A DNA stretch of 64,000 nt, from positions 186,001 through 250,000 of the forward strand of contig NZ_CALMYP010000015.1 of NCBI RefSeq assembly GCF_937873615.1, written 5' to 3'. Below are positions 51,457-60,893 of this stretch, one piece after another. The translations under genes were made by a program, and so were the position numbers. Source of the DNA: an uncultured Paracoccus sp. (GTDB lineage Bacteria > Pseudomonadota > Alphaproteobacteria > Rhodobacterales > Rhodobacteraceae). Under the pieces are notes generated by a model. It ran no database searches. It saw only the letters and a program-made list of their open reading frames with translations, and had not been told where the DNA came from. The first letter of the stretch is position 1. Every line of letters begins with the position of its first letter.

Positions 51457-53532
51457 TCAGTTCAGATCGGCAAAACCCTTGCCCTCGCTGACCAGCGTGC
51501 GGATCAGCGCCGGCACGGCCCAGCTTTTGGGATCCTCTGCGGCAAGGGCCTCGTATTCCGCCAACAATGCCGGCAGGCCCCATTCATCGGCCAGCCGCAT
51601 CGGTCCGCCGCGCCAACGCGGGAAGCCGTAGCCATGGACCAGAACCAGATCGACATCGGCAGGCCGGTTGGCGATGCCTTCTGCGACGATATCGGCGCCC
51701 TCGGCGATCATCGACAGGGCGAGGCGGCGGGCGATTTCCGCGGCGCTGAAATCGCGGCGTGTCACCCCGGCTTCCGAGGAGGCGCGGCGGACCTCGTCAT
51801 CGACCGCCTCTGACGCCACCGGCTTGCCGTCCTGATAGTCATACCAGCCCGCGCCGGTCTTGCGGCCAAGCCGCTTCAGGTCTTCGACCATGCGGTCGGC
51901 GACGGGGACGTAACGGCCCTTGAAAATCTCGCCCGCGTCGCGCTTGCGCTTGCGGTTGGCATAGGCGATGTCGAGGCCGGACAGATCCTGCACCGCGTAG
52001 GGCCCCATGGCCATGCCAAAGCCGGTCGCGGCCTTGTCCACCTGTGCCGGCAGCGCCCCTTCCAGCAGGGTCACATCCGCCGTCTGGCGATAGCGGGTCA
52101 GGATGCGGTTGCCGATGAAGCCGTCGCAAACCCCTGCCTCGACCGCGATCTTGTTCAGCCGTTTGGTCAGGGCGAAGGCGGTGGCGAGGGTCTGCTTCGA
52201 CGTGCCCTCGGCCCGGATCACCTCGACCAGCTTCATCAGATGGGCGGGCGCAAAGAAATGCAGGCCAAGAAAGCGCGAGGGGTTCGAGACCACCTCGGCG
52301 ATCCGGTTCACGTCGAGATAGGAGGTATTGGTGGCAAGGATCGTATCTTCCGGCAGCCCCGCCGCCAGCCGTGTGAACAGCGCGCGCTTCACGTCGAGAT
52401 TTTCGAACACCGCCTCGATCACCATGTCGACCGGGGGCAGGGGCGTGTCGGCGCCGCTGATGAAATGGAAGGTTTCGGACTTGCGGCGAATGGATTCGGC
52501 GGCGTCCAGCTTGCCGCGACTGACCGCCTCGTCGAACAGCTTCTGCACATTGGCGCGGGCGCGGGTCTCGGCCTCGGCATCGTTTTCCAGCAGGGTGATC
52601 TCGATCCCGGCTGAGTTCAGCGCATAGGCGATGGCCGCCCCCATGGTGCCGCCGCCCGCGACCAGCACATGATCGACGGGCGCGGGGTCGAGCTTCTTCA
52701 ACTCGGCTGAGGCACCGGCCCCGCGTTCGGCAAAGAAGATGTGACGCAGCGCGCGGGCCTGTTCGCCGGCGCGCAGGTCAAGGAAAGCGGCACGCTCTGC
52801 CGCCATGCCCTCGGGCAGGGGCAGGGTCGCGGCATGTTCCATCAGCTCGATGGCTTTCAGCGGTGCGATCTGGCCGCGCATCCGCTTTTTCGCCGTGTCG
52901 CGGGCGGCTTGCGCGGCCTCGGGTGCTGCGGCAGGGGCGGGCAGGTCGGCGATGGCGGGGCCGAGATTGGACAGGTCCAAGGCAAGTGCCGCGTCCAGCG
53001 GATCCTCGGCCAGTGCATCGACCATCCCCTGTGCGAGCGCCGCCTTGCCCTTCAGCACCGCCCCGGTCGAGATCAGCGGCAGCGCCTTGTCCAGCCCGAT
53101 CAGGCGCGGCAGGCGCTGCGTCCCGCCAGAGCCGGGCACCACGCCAAGCGTCACTTCCGGCAGGCCGATCATGGCCGCAGGCGCGGCGATGCGATAACGG
53201 CAGGCAAGCGCGATCTCATAGCCGCCACCAAGTGCCGCGCCATTGATCGCGGCGATGGCGGGCAGTTCTGCCAGCGCGTTCAGCACGTCGGGTAACTGTG
53301 GATCCAGCGCCGGGCCGTCGAATTCCTTCGCATCGGCCCCGGCGACGAAGCTGCGCCCGGCCCCGGTCACGACCACCCGCTCGATCCGGCCAGCCTCAAG
53401 CGCCGCCTTCGCCTCGGCGCAGGCGGCCAGAAGGCTGGCGCGCACCGCCTGCGAGATCACGTTCACCGGCGGGTTGTCCACGGTCAGAATCAGGGCATTG
53501 CCACGATATTCGCGGCTCACAGGGTCGGTCAT
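51457..53532 (-). CDS. FadB/FadJ-like enoyl-CoA hydratase/3-hydroxyacyl-CoA dehydrogenase
   Basis: A 691-residue bifunctional beta-oxidation enzyme. Residues 1-190 form the crotonase half, with [20 protein letters not shown] and [20 protein letters not shown] containing the catalytic Glu. From about 290 the NAD-binding half has [29 protein letters not shown] and [15 protein letters not shown], then two C-terminal dehydrogenase domains. The ATG at 53532 follows AAAGG. It stands alone, convergent with the pca operon. It may serve fatty, dicarboxylic or aryl-CoA side-chain oxidation. Confidence 0.92.
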   Translation of the reverse strand: MTDPVSREYRGNALILTVDNPPVNVISQAVRASLLAACAEAKAALEAGRIERVVVTGAGRSFVAGADAKEFDGPALDPQLPDVLNALAELPAIAAINGAALGGGYEIALACRYRIAAPAAMIGLPEVTLGVVPGSGGTQRLPRLIGLDKALPLISTGAVLKGKAALAQGMVDALAEDPLDAALALDLSNLGPAIADLPAPAAAPEAAQAARDTAKKRMRGQIAPLKAIELMEHAATLPLPEGMAAERAAFLDLRAGEQARALRHIFFAERGAGASAELKKLDPAPVDHVLVAGGGTMGAAIAYALNSAGIEITLLENDAEAETRARANVQKLFDEAVSRGKLDAAESIRRKSETFHFISGADTPLPPVDMVIEAVFENLDVKRALFTRLAAGLPEDTILATNTSYLDVNRIAEVVSNPSRFLGLHFFAPAHLMKLVEVIRAEGTSKQTLATAFALTKRLNKIAVEAGVCDGFIGNRILTRYRQTADVTLLEGALPAQVDKAATGFGMAMGPYAVQDLSGLDIAYANRKRKRDAGEIFKGRYVPVADRMVEDLKRLGRKTGAGWYDYQDGKPVASEAVDDEVRRASSEAGVTRRDFSAAEIARRLALSMIAEGADIVAEGIANRPADVDLVLVHGYGFPRWRGGPMRLADEWGLPALLAEYEALAAEDPKSWAVPALIRTLVSEGKGFADLN

Positions 53533-53640
53533 GGAAGGGCCTTTCAACGCGTCTTTACGGGCAGAGGGACTTTGTCAGGCGAGATATAGCAGATCGCCCG
53601 CATCGGGCCACCATGTTGGCGCAAACGGTGCGGGGTCACC

Positions 53641-54369
53641 CTAGCCGATGGCGTCGAGCGCCGCGCGAAGGGCGCGAATCCGGGCGGCACTGGTCATGCG
53701 CGCGCCGGGCGGCTGGAAGCCAAATTCCGCGACCTGCGGCAGGTCAGGCGATGGCGCGTTGACCGAGGCCGAGGCATGGATCTCGCGCAGCGGCAGTTGG
53801 GTGGCAAAAAGCGCGGCATTGGCCTCGGACACGCCGCCGCCGGGCATGACACTGACCAATGGCGCGGCGTCGGCCATCTGCGCCAGCCGCTCGATCCCCG
53901 CCAGTGCGGTTGCTGCCCCGCCCGAGGACAGCACCCGGCGGATGCCCAGATCGGCGGCAAGGCGCATGGCTTCAACGGGGTCCGGCGCTAGGTCGATGGC
54001 GCGGTGCAGCGTCACCTCCATCCCCTCGGCGGCGCGGATCAGGTCGGCCAGCATCTCGGCATGAAGGCGACCGTCGTGATGCGAGGCGCCGATGACGATA
54101 CCGGCCAGCCCGGCGCTGCGGGCGGCTGCGATCTCGGCCCGCATGGCGGTCAGTTCATCCCGGCTCCAGACGAAATCGCCGGCGCGGGGGCGGATCATCG
54201 CCATGGCGGGCAGGGGCGATGCGGCGGCCAGTTCCATCAACCCGGCCGAAGGGGTCAGCCCACCAAGGGCGAGCGCGGCGCAAAGCTCGATCCGGTCGGC
54301 CCCGCCTGCGGCGGCGGCGCGGATGCCTGCGGCATCGTCGACGCAGATCTCCAGTGCGATCCCGGTCAT
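53641..54369 (-). CDS. cutC: CutC-family protein
   Basis: A 242-residue TIM-barrel protein of the CutC family. Characteristic segments are GGADRIELCAALALGGLTPS, MIRPRAGDFVWS, EVTLHRAID and LSSGGAATALAGI. It was named for copper homeostasis, but its enzymatic role is uncertain and many homologues lie in sugar operons. Here it is the last gene of the RpiR-linked minus operon and overlaps the MFS gene by 4 bp, so a metabolic role is at least as likely as copper handling. Confidence 0.92.
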   Translation of the reverse strand: MTGIALEICVDDAAGIRAAAAGGADRIELCAALALGGLTPSAGLMELAAASPLPAMAMIRPRAGDFVWSRDELTAMRAEIAAARSAGLAGIVIGASHHDGRLHAEMLADLIRAAEGMEVTLHRAIDLAPDPVEAMRLAADLGIRRVLSSGGAATALAGIERLAQMADAAPLVSVMPGGGVSEANAALFATQLPLREIHASASVNAPSPDLPQVAEFGFQPPGARMTSAARIRALRAALDAIG

Positions 54370-55634
54370 GCCTGCCCTCGTCGTATCAGCAGGCCCGCGC
54401 CCAGAAGCCCGGCCAGCCCGCTGAGGATTGCCGCCGCCGGATAGCCCTGCAGGCCGGCGCCGATGGCGAAGATGCCGGCACCGATGGCGCCGCCCAGGAA
54501 CATGTTGACCGCGATCAGCGAGGCCGACAAGCCGGGCCGGTCGCTGATCAGGTCGAGAAGATAGGAAATCGGGATCGAGATGATGCCGGCGGCCCCCACC
54601 CCTGCCAGCAGGCTGGCGGCGAAGACATGCATCGGCTCTGTCGCCAGTGCCAACCCGATCAGATAGCCCAGATAGATCGCGGTTGCCGCCGCCAGTGCCG
54701 TGGTCAGCGACAGGCGGCGCAGCGACCAGGTCCAGGCGAACATGAAGACGACTTCCAGCAGCGCGACCATGCCGATGGCGACACCGACATCCTCGGGCGT
54801 GCCGCCGGCCTGTCCGGTCACGATCAGCGGCAGCACCGCGCCGTTCACATGCAGGACCTGGCTGATCAGCGCCACGCCGATCACCGGGACCAGCAAGCGC
54901 GGGCGCAGGACCTGCAACATGTCGCCGAAGACCGATCCGGGCAGGCGGACCTGCACCGGCCGGTCGGTGCGGCCCGAACTGGGCGCGACCGGCGAGGTGC
55001 CGGTGCCGCCGATCGGGGGATCCGCCTCAGCCTCGGGCGCGGGCCGGTCGGGGTCGAGCCAGAAACCCACCGTGCCCATGCAGGCAAGTGCCGCCAGCGC
55101 CGCGATCAGATAGGCCGCGATCATGCTGCTTTGTCCGGCCAGCAGCGCGCCGACCGCGCCCGGCACCAGCACCCATGACAGCGAGATCGCCATGCGCATC
55201 ACCGCGTTGACGATCTGCGTTTCGGCGGCGTCGAACAGGTGCGACTGCGCGCGGACATTGCCGAACAGCATCGAGTTGGTGGCGTGAAACAGCGCCAGCG
55301 GACCGATGGCCGCCAGTCCGAAGACGAAGGCCGAAGGTGCCGCCCAGACCATGCCGTAGCCCAGGACGCCGAAGCCCGAGACCAGGATCAGCGGCAGGCG
55401 ATAGCTGTGGAACCGGTCCGAAAGCGCGCCGATGGCGATGGCCATGACGACATTGGTGATCGAGGCGATCAGCGCGATGGCGGCATAGCCCTGATCCGAC
55501 AGGCCAAGCTCTCGGATGCCGATGACCGATTGATAGGGCGAGGTCGCGGCCCCCGCCAGCCCGTAAAGAAAGATCGCGGCGGCCGAGACCCGCACCACCT
55601 TGTGCCGGCGCAGGATGGTTATCCACGGGTTCAT
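54366..55634 (-). CDS. MFS transporter, sugar efflux (SetA/SetB)-like
   Basis: A 422-residue membrane protein with 12 predicted spans and the MFS loop GALSDRFHSYRLPLIL after the second span. The central cytoplasmic loop (about 205-245) is long and polar. SetA-like features include the opening FLYGLAGAATSPYQSVIG. Set proteins export sugars and glycosides; direction here is unknown. It overlaps CutC and the M81 gene by 4 bp each. Confidence 0.87.
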   Translation of the reverse strand: MNPWITILRRHKVVRVSAAAIFLYGLAGAATSPYQSVIGIRELGLSDQGYAAIALIASITNVVMAIAIGALSDRFHSYRLPLILVSGFGVLGYGMVWAAPSAFVFGLAAIGPLALFHATNSMLFGNVRAQSHLFDAAETQIVNAVMRMAISLSWVLVPGAVGALLAGQSSMIAAYLIAALAALACMGTVGFWLDPDRPAPEAEADPPIGGTGTSPVAPSSGRTDRPVQVRLPGSVFGDMLQVLRPRLLVPVIGVALISQVLHVNGAVLPLIVTGQAGGTPEDVGVAIGMVALLEVVFMFAWTWSLRRLSLTTALAAATAIYLGYLIGLALATEPMHVFAASLLAGVGAAGIISIPISYLLDLISDRPGLSASLIAVNMFLGGAIGAGIFAIGAGLQGYPAAAILSGLAGLLGAGLLIRRGQA

Positions 55635-57079
55635 TCGGGGGCGCGGCCTTGCGGAAAGCGGGCCGAGGGCTCGGCCTTCGCTGTGAAGGTCGTGTCCGGT
55701 GCATAGGGCAGGGCGCGCTGCGGGCGGTGGCGGTTTTCCAGCCGGGCGATGTCCTGATTGACCGCGCCATCGGTCAGCGCCATCAGGTTCGGATTGGCGA
55801 GCGGCGCGAGCTCCGGCGAGAGATATCCCGATTTCACCACCACCAGCCGCGCCTTGGCCGGATCAAGGCCCAGCCGGGTGAAATCGGCGATGTCGTGATA
55901 AGGCCGTCGCCGCGCCGCCAGCACCACCCGAATCCCGCCGATTCGAACCACCGCCTGCCGTTCCGCCGGATCGCCGGGGTCGAGCAGCCGTTCCACCTCG
56001 GCCTGTGCCGTGACCGAAACCCCCGCCGGATCGAGGCTGGCACCGATGCGCAACTCCAGCCGCGCGCCTTTGCCGGCGTGGAAGCAGGCGGAGGTGGCCG
56101 GCGCGTCGGTGATGCCGGCAAGGATTGCGTCCTGCCAGCCCTGCCCGATCAGTGCTGCCAGCACATCGGCGCGGTCGCCCACGCCGCCGCCCGTGGGGTT
56201 GTCGCCGCTATCGGCGAGGATCACGGGGTGGGTCGGGGAGGTCTGTGCCAATGCCAGCATCTCGTCCAGCGATCCGGTGACGGGGCCGAAGCGGAAGGCG
56301 TCGCGGGCGGCCCAGAAATCGGCGGCGATACGTTCTGCTGCGGCACTGGCTGCGGCGCGGTCGGTGCCGGTGACGATGGCGGCGGCGGTGGCGCGCGGCT
56401 CGTCCGCCCAGACATAGCCGATCATCAGATCGCTGCGCCAGACGCCCGGCCCTTCCAGCGCAGGCAGCGCCGCGTAAAGCCCGCGCGCCGGTTCATCGAC
56501 GGTCGAGGAACGCTCTCCCGGCAAGAGCAGCGGCACCGGCACGCGGACCACGCCGGGCCGGGTGCCGCTGCGAAGCGCGCGCAGCAGCATGGTGAAAGCA
56601 GCCTCCATCGTCTCGGCCACGTCGATATGGGGCGCGGTGCGATAGGCGGCGAAGATGTCGATGGCGTCGACGATCGGCTGCGAGACATTGCCATGCAGAT
56701 CGTAGCTGACCGCAATCGGCAGCTCGGGGCCGATCAGATCGCGGACGGCACCGATCCAGTCGGCCTCGGCATCGAACATGCCTTCGACCTTCATCGCGCC
56801 ATGCATGGCCAGATAGACCCCGTCGACCGGCAATGCGGCGCGCAGCCTGTCCAGAAACTCGGCCTTCAGCGCGTCATAGCAGGCGCGCCCGACCGGCCCG
56901 CTGGGCACGGCACGGGCATGGAGCAGCGGCGCGATCTCGGCATCGTGGCGGGCAAGGAAGGCGAAATAGTCATGCGCCACCAGTTCCGCACCGCGCAGCA
57001 CCCGGAAATCCCCCGGCCCCATGAGCGCGGGGGAATAGGTCGAGCATTCGGTATGAATTCCGCCGACAGCGATGCGCAC
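55631..57079 (-). CDS. M81 family metallopeptidase (MlrC-like), first copy
   Basis: A 482-residue protein of the MlrC/DUF1485 family, named after microcystinase C, which degrades linearised cyanobacterial peptides containing D-amino acids. Probable metal-site residues are in GGIHTECSTYSP (7-18), AMHGAM (91-96), D127-x-H129 in SYDLHG and H151 in APHIDV. The C-terminal domain carries VVKSGYLSPEL. It lies between GH20 (18 bp) and MFS (4-bp overlap). The actual substrate of most family members is unknown. Confidence 0.9.
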   Translation of the reverse strand: MRIAVGGIHTECSTYSPALMGPGDFRVLRGAELVAHDYFAFLARHDAEIAPLLHARAVPSGPVGRACYDALKAEFLDRLRAALPVDGVYLAMHGAMKVEGMFDAEADWIGAVRDLIGPELPIAVSYDLHGNVSQPIVDAIDIFAAYRTAPHIDVAETMEAAFTMLLRALRSGTRPGVVRVPVPLLLPGERSSTVDEPARGLYAALPALEGPGVWRSDLMIGYVWADEPRATAAAIVTGTDRAAASAAAERIAADFWAARDAFRFGPVTGSLDEMLALAQTSPTHPVILADSGDNPTGGGVGDRADVLAALIGQGWQDAILAGITDAPATSACFHAGKGARLELRIGASLDPAGVSVTAQAEVERLLDPGDPAERQAVVRIGGIRVVLAARRRPYHDIADFTRLGLDPAKARLVVVKSGYLSPELAPLANPNLMALTDGAVNQDIARLENRHRPQRALPYAPDTTFTAKAEPSARFPQGRAPE

Positions 57080-57097
57080 GGGTCCGTCTCCTTCCGC

Positions 57098-59002
57098 TCA
57101 GAGGGTGGGATGCAGGCGCACCTGCGCCGCGAAACGCAGCCAGTCCTTGCCGGGTTTCTGCGTCCAGGCGGCTTCGGCGACGGCGGGCAGGCGCGGGAAG
57201 ACCATGTCGTTGAACCAGGCCGTGGTGGTGAAATGCTCGCACCAGATGCAGGACTGGATGCCGCGCATCCGGGGTCGCAGGCGCTCGGGGAAATCGCCCT
57301 CGGCCTCGTAGCCATAGGTCTTTTCGGGCGGCACCGGCCCGGCCCAGCCGGCCCCGTTTTCCAGCCAGTCAGGGCCCTGGACCATGTCCATGTAATAGGC
57401 CTGACCCGGGGTCATGACCACGTCATAGCCCTGTCCGGCCAGTTCGATTCCGACCTCGGGGTTTTCCCAGGCCATCAGGACGGTGTCTTCGGTGTCGATG
57501 CCGCCGCCATGGGCAAGCTCGTTCCAGCCGACCATGACCTTGCCGCGCGCGCTCAGCATCGCCTTCACCCGGCGGGCGAACCAGCTTTGCATCTCGAACG
57601 TGCCCGACAGCCCCTCGCGCTGCATCAGGATCCGCGCCTGTGGCGAGGCGAGCCAGGCATTCTTTGCCACCTCGTCCCCGCCGATATGGAAATATCGCGA
57701 CGGGAAGATCCCGGCCAGTTCGTCGATGATCGTCTCCAGCACCTCGAAGGTGGCGGGGATGCCGGGATTCCAGGAATTGTTGGGATAGCCCTGCACCGGG
57801 GCATAGCTGTGCGGCGGCTCGTCCGGGTCGACCAGGAAGGGCAGCGCGGCCAGCACGCAGGCGGCATGGCCGGGGGTCTCGATCTCGGGCATGACCTCTA
57901 TCCCGAGGGCGCCCGCATGGGCGACGACGGCGCGCATCTGGTCCTGACTGTAGAACCCGCCCGAAGGTTCCGGCCCGTCGCCAAGCTGGGGCGGCATGCC
58001 GGGCAGGTCATGGCCGCGCGTGGCACCGGCGGCGGTCAGTTCGGGATAGGCGCGGATCTCGGCCCGCCAGCCCTCGTCATCGGTCAGATGCCAGTGGAAC
58101 AGGTTCATCCTGTACCAGGCGAGGATGTCGATGACCCGCGTGACCTCCTCAAAGCGCCAGAAATGGCGCGAGACATCGAGGTGACTGCCGCGCCAGCCGT
58201 AACGCGGCGCGTCCTCGATCGCGCCCGAGGGCGGGAAGCGGAAATCCGGGTCGGTGAAGGCGCCGTGCAGCATCTGCGCCAGTGCGATCAGCCCGTAACG
58301 GCGCCCGGCCTCGGTGCTGGCGCTGAGCGTGATGTCAGCGCCGAAATCCAGCCGATAGCCTTCGGCTGGAAGGGCCGGATCCCCGGCAAAGGCAAGCGCG
58401 CGGCTGCCCGGCGCGGGCGAGAGTTGGAACAGCTTGCGCGCCGCCGGGAACAGCCGCGCATGCAGCGCATCGACCGAAAGCATCAGCCGCCGGTCGGCCA
58501 GCGAGGTTCCCTCGGCTGCATGCAGCATGACCGGGGCCGGGCCGGGCGTGGCCTCGATCCGGTTCGGCCAGGGCAGCAGCGCGAAGGGCAGGGTCAGCCG
58601 CCCCTGCGGCAGGCGGGGCGGCGGCGGGGCGGGGGTCTCGTGGCCTTGAACCAGATCGCCGATCTGGATCGGCTGATGCTCGCCCGTGGCATGTGTGATC
58701 CAGGCGGTCTTGGCGGCGTCATTGCGGTGGAACGGCATCCGGAACAGGCCCGAGGCGCTGAAGCGCCAGCTTTCGCCCGGCGCCAGCCGCAGCCCTTCGG
58801 GCGGGGCGAATTCGTGAAAATTCGCCACCCGGCGCAGCAGGGTTGCACCGACGATTTCATGCTCGGGCATGATCCGGGTGATGGTGGTGATCGACAGGGT
58901 GAAATCCGTCAGCGCCTCCTCGCCGAGGTTGTGGAGCGTGACGGTCCAGCAGCCATCGGGGGCGGGCACAGGCGTCCAGGCGTTTTCGAGGAACAAGACC
59001 AT
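57098..59002 (-). CDS. Beta-N-acetylhexosaminidase (GH20), apparently cytoplasmic
   Basis: A 634-residue glycoside hydrolase family 20 enzyme that removes terminal beta-GlcNAc or GalNAc. The catalytic Asp-Glu pair is D443-E444 in HIGGDEVAK. Other family marks are LDVSRHFWR, NLFHWHLTDDEGWR and MPEIETPGHA. An N-terminal domain (to about 230) precedes the barrel. The N-terminus MVLFLENAWTPVPA is not a signal peptide, so it should act on imported chito-oligosaccharides or muropeptides inside the cell. It lies in the RpiR-linked operon. Confidence 0.92.
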   Translation of the reverse strand: MVLFLENAWTPVPAPDGCWTVTLHNLGEEALTDFTLSITTITRIMPEHEIVGATLLRRVANFHEFAPPEGLRLAPGESWRFSASGLFRMPFHRNDAAKTAWITHATGEHQPIQIGDLVQGHETPAPPPPRLPQGRLTLPFALLPWPNRIEATPGPAPVMLHAAEGTSLADRRLMLSVDALHARLFPAARKLFQLSPAPGSRALAFAGDPALPAEGYRLDFGADITLSASTEAGRRYGLIALAQMLHGAFTDPDFRFPPSGAIEDAPRYGWRGSHLDVSRHFWRFEEVTRVIDILAWYRMNLFHWHLTDDEGWRAEIRAYPELTAAGATRGHDLPGMPPQLGDGPEPSGGFYSQDQMRAVVAHAGALGIEVMPEIETPGHAACVLAALPFLVDPDEPPHSYAPVQGYPNNSWNPGIPATFEVLETIIDELAGIFPSRYFHIGGDEVAKNAWLASPQARILMQREGLSGTFEMQSWFARRVKAMLSARGKVMVGWNELAHGGGIDTEDTVLMAWENPEVGIELAGQGYDVVMTPGQAYYMDMVQGPDWLENGAGWAGPVPPEKTYGYEAEGDFPERLRPRMRGIQSCIWCEHFTTTAWFNDMVFPRLPAVAEAAWTQKPGKDWLRFAAQVRLHPTL

Positions 59003-59020
59003 GATGGGATCCTTCGGGTC

Positions 59021-59791
59021 CTAATAGTCGCGCGACTGGGTGAAGGTGCGCGCCAGTGCGGGAATGCCGGCGGTCAGCCCGCAATCGACGGGCAGAAGGG
59101 TGCCGGTGATCGCGGCCGCCAAGGGCGAGGCCAGGAAGCCCACCGTCTCGGCCACGTCCACGGGGTTGACGATGCGACCAAGGGGATAATGCGCGGCGGC
59201 TTCCTCGAACACTGCCGGATTGGCCTCGGCGCGGGCCTGCCAGGCGCGGGTGCGCACGGTGCCGGGGGCGATGGCATTGCAGCGCAGCCCGTAGCGGCCA
59301 TATTCGACCGCGATCAGCCGGGTCAGGTGGATCATGCCGGCCTTGGCCGCCGAATAGGCAGGGTGCCCGAAGACCGACATGCCATTGACCGAGGCGATAT
59401 TGACCACCGCCGAGGGCTGCGCCGTCAACTGATCGGCAAGCGCCTGAAAGACGTAATAGGCCGCATCGAGATTGAGCGAGATATCCGCCCGCCAGCTTTC
59501 CGGCCCGGTGGCGTGAAGGCTGGGACCAAGCGCCGCGCCGGCATTGTTGACCAGCGTCACCGCCTGCCCGGCGGCGCGGACCTGATCGGCCAGCCTCGCG
59601 CAGCTGTCCGGGTCGGTCACATCGACCTGAACCGCCAGCGCCTTCGGGCCCAGTTCCCCGGCCACCGCTTCCGCGCCGGCCAGATCGCGGTCGGCCAGCA
59701 CCACCCGGTCGTGATCGCCCAGAAGCCGGCGGGCAATGGCCTGGCCGATATCCCCGGCGGCGCCGGTCACGATGGCAACGTGTTCTGGCAT
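59021..59791 (-). CDS. SDR family oxidoreductase
   Basis: A 256-residue short-chain dehydrogenase. The cofactor loop is VTGAAGDIGQA, followed by LADRDLAG (NAD-type), LVNNAGAA, the Ser of NIASVNG and the catalytic Tyr/Lys in YSAAKAGM. The ATG at 59791 is preferred because its spacing to AAGAGG is better than for the adjacent ATG at 59794. In this operon it likely oxidises a sugar or amino-sugar-derived alcohol; no more can be said. Confidence 0.86.
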   Translation of the reverse strand: MPEHVAIVTGAAGDIGQAIARRLLGDHDRVVLADRDLAGAEAVAGELGPKALAVQVDVTDPDSCARLADQVRAAGQAVTLVNNAGAALGPSLHATGPESWRADISLNLDAAYYVFQALADQLTAQPSAVVNIASVNGMSVFGHPAYSAAKAGMIHLTRLIAVEYGRYGLRCNAIAPGTVRTRAWQARAEANPAVFEEAAAHYPLGRIVNPVDVAETVGFLASPLAAAITGTLLPVDCGLTAGIPALARTFTQSRDY

Positions 59792-59832
59792 CATATCCTC
59801 TTGTCAGTTGTTGGTCTTGTTGGTGTGCGTCG

Positions 59833-60780
59833 TCAGTCGCCCAGAATCTGGCGGTCGTCGCCATCGCGATGGCGGATCAACTGCTGCTTGATCCCGCGCA
59901 GCAGCCTGGCCGAGCGGTCGCGGTCGGCATAGGCGACCAGATTGGCGATGATGTCGATGACGGCCAGGAAGGCATAGCGGGTCGAGGTCGCGCGGAAGAT
60001 ATTGCGCCCCTCGGGCAGGTCGATGGCGATCACCACATCGGCGGCCTGGGCCACGGGCGATCCTGCCTGGGTCAGGGCGACGGTCCGGATGCCGCGCTCG
60101 CGCAGCAGTTGGAAGCAGCGGCGAAGCTCGACATTGCGGCCGCTGAACGAGGATCCGAAGACCACCGCCCCCGGTTCCGCTGCGGCGGCCTGCATCAGGT
60201 TCAGCCCGTGATCGGTCGAGGCGGTGATCCGGCAGCCCAGCCGGAACAGGCGGTTCTGCAACTCGTTCACGATCATCGAGGAATTGCCGCCGGCACCGAA
60301 GGCATAGATCATCGGGGCATCGGCCAGCAGTCCCGCCGCCTTGGCGACCGCGTCCAGATCCAGCCCGCGATGGGCTTCGAACAGCGCGTTCTGGGCCTTG
60401 GTCACGATATCCTCGGCGATCTCGGCGGGGGTCGTGGTCGGGGTCTCCGGGTTCAGATAGCGCAGCCCGACATAGGCGCTTTTCGCCAGTTGCACCTTGA
60501 AATCGGAGAACGAGGCGCAACCCAGCCTGCGGCAGAAGCGCGTCACCGTGGGCGGCGAGACCCCGGCGCGTTCGGCGATCTCGGTGATCGAGGCGCCGGT
60601 GGCGAAATCCACATCCTTCAGGATTTCCTGCGCGAGCTTGCGTTCCAGCGCCGAGACCAGCCCTTCCTCGCTGACCAGCGTGGCGATGATGTCGGGCGCG
60701 CCGGTGCTGTCGGTCCGGGCCTGACCGTCCGAATGCTGCCGCGCGGCGCTGCGCGGATCGGGGCTTTGGGAATTGGGCAT
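59833..60780 (-). CDS. MurR/RpiR-family transcriptional regulator
   Basis: A 315-residue regulator. The N-terminal HTH_6 domain includes SITEIAERAGVSPPTVTRFCRRLGCASFSDFK (about 63-94). The C-terminal SIS sugar-phosphate-binding domain shows IYAFGAGGNSSMIVNELQNRL and VVFGSSFSGRNVEL. Family members sense phosphorylated sugars such as GlcNAc-6-P or MurNAc-6-P. It leads the minus operon with SDR, GH20, M81, MFS and CutC, and diverges from a second M81 operon. Repeated AT-rich sites lie in the 113-bp promoter region. Confidence 0.9.
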   Translation of the reverse strand: MPNSQSPDPRSAARQHSDGQARTDSTGAPDIIATLVSEEGLVSALERKLAQEILKDVDFATGASITEIAERAGVSPPTVTRFCRRLGCASFSDFKVQLAKSAYVGLRYLNPETPTTTPAEIAEDIVTKAQNALFEAHRGLDLDAVAKAAGLLADAPMIYAFGAGGNSSMIVNELQNRLFRLGCRITASTDHGLNLMQAAAAEPGAVVFGSSFSGRNVELRRCFQLLRERGIRTVALTQAGSPVAQAADVVIAIDLPEGRNIFRATSTRYAFLAVIDIIANLVAYADRDRSARLLRGIKQQLIRHRDGDDRQILGD

Positions 60781-60790
60781 GGCCAGTCCA

Positions 60791-60803
60791 GAAATTTGTT
60801 TTC
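60791..60803. promoter_or_regulatory. Candidate RpiR site 1
   Basis: GAAATTTGTTTTC lies 10 bp upstream of the rpiR start on the minus-strand side. It differs from site 2 at only two central positions. Such near-palindromic GAAA/TTTC sites are typical of RpiR-family operators. Confidence 0.4.
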
Positions 60804-60811
60804 TCTTGTTC

Positions 60812-60841
60812 TTGACATTTAGCCATGATGATCGCGAATAT
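60812..60841 (+). promoter_or_regulatory. Candidate promoter for the hypothetical-M81-aldolase operon
   Basis: TTGACA (60812-60817) is a perfect -35 box, and GAATAT (60836-60841) is a weak -10 after 18 bp. A minus-strand TTGACT (60850-60845) may serve rpiR. The promoters lie between the two candidate RpiR sites. Confidence 0.4.
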
Positions 60842-60863
60842 GCCAGTCAAATCTGCCGTAGCA

Positions 60864-60876
60864 GAAATTAATTTTC
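60864..60876. promoter_or_regulatory. Candidate RpiR site 2
   Basis: GAAATTAATTTTC contains the perfect 10-bp palindrome AAATTAATTT and lies 18 bp before the GTG start of the plus operon, downstream of its candidate promoter. That position would allow repression. Confidence 0.45.
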
Positions 60877-60893
60877 ATATGAGGTGCCCGGAC

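Noticed and set aside
55649-59932. A 1,427-codon open frame on the plus strand
   Set aside because: It runs antisense to the M81, GH20 and SDR genes, has low-complexity Gly/Arg/His-rich content and no recognisable domain. Such long antisense frames are common in GC-rich genomes.
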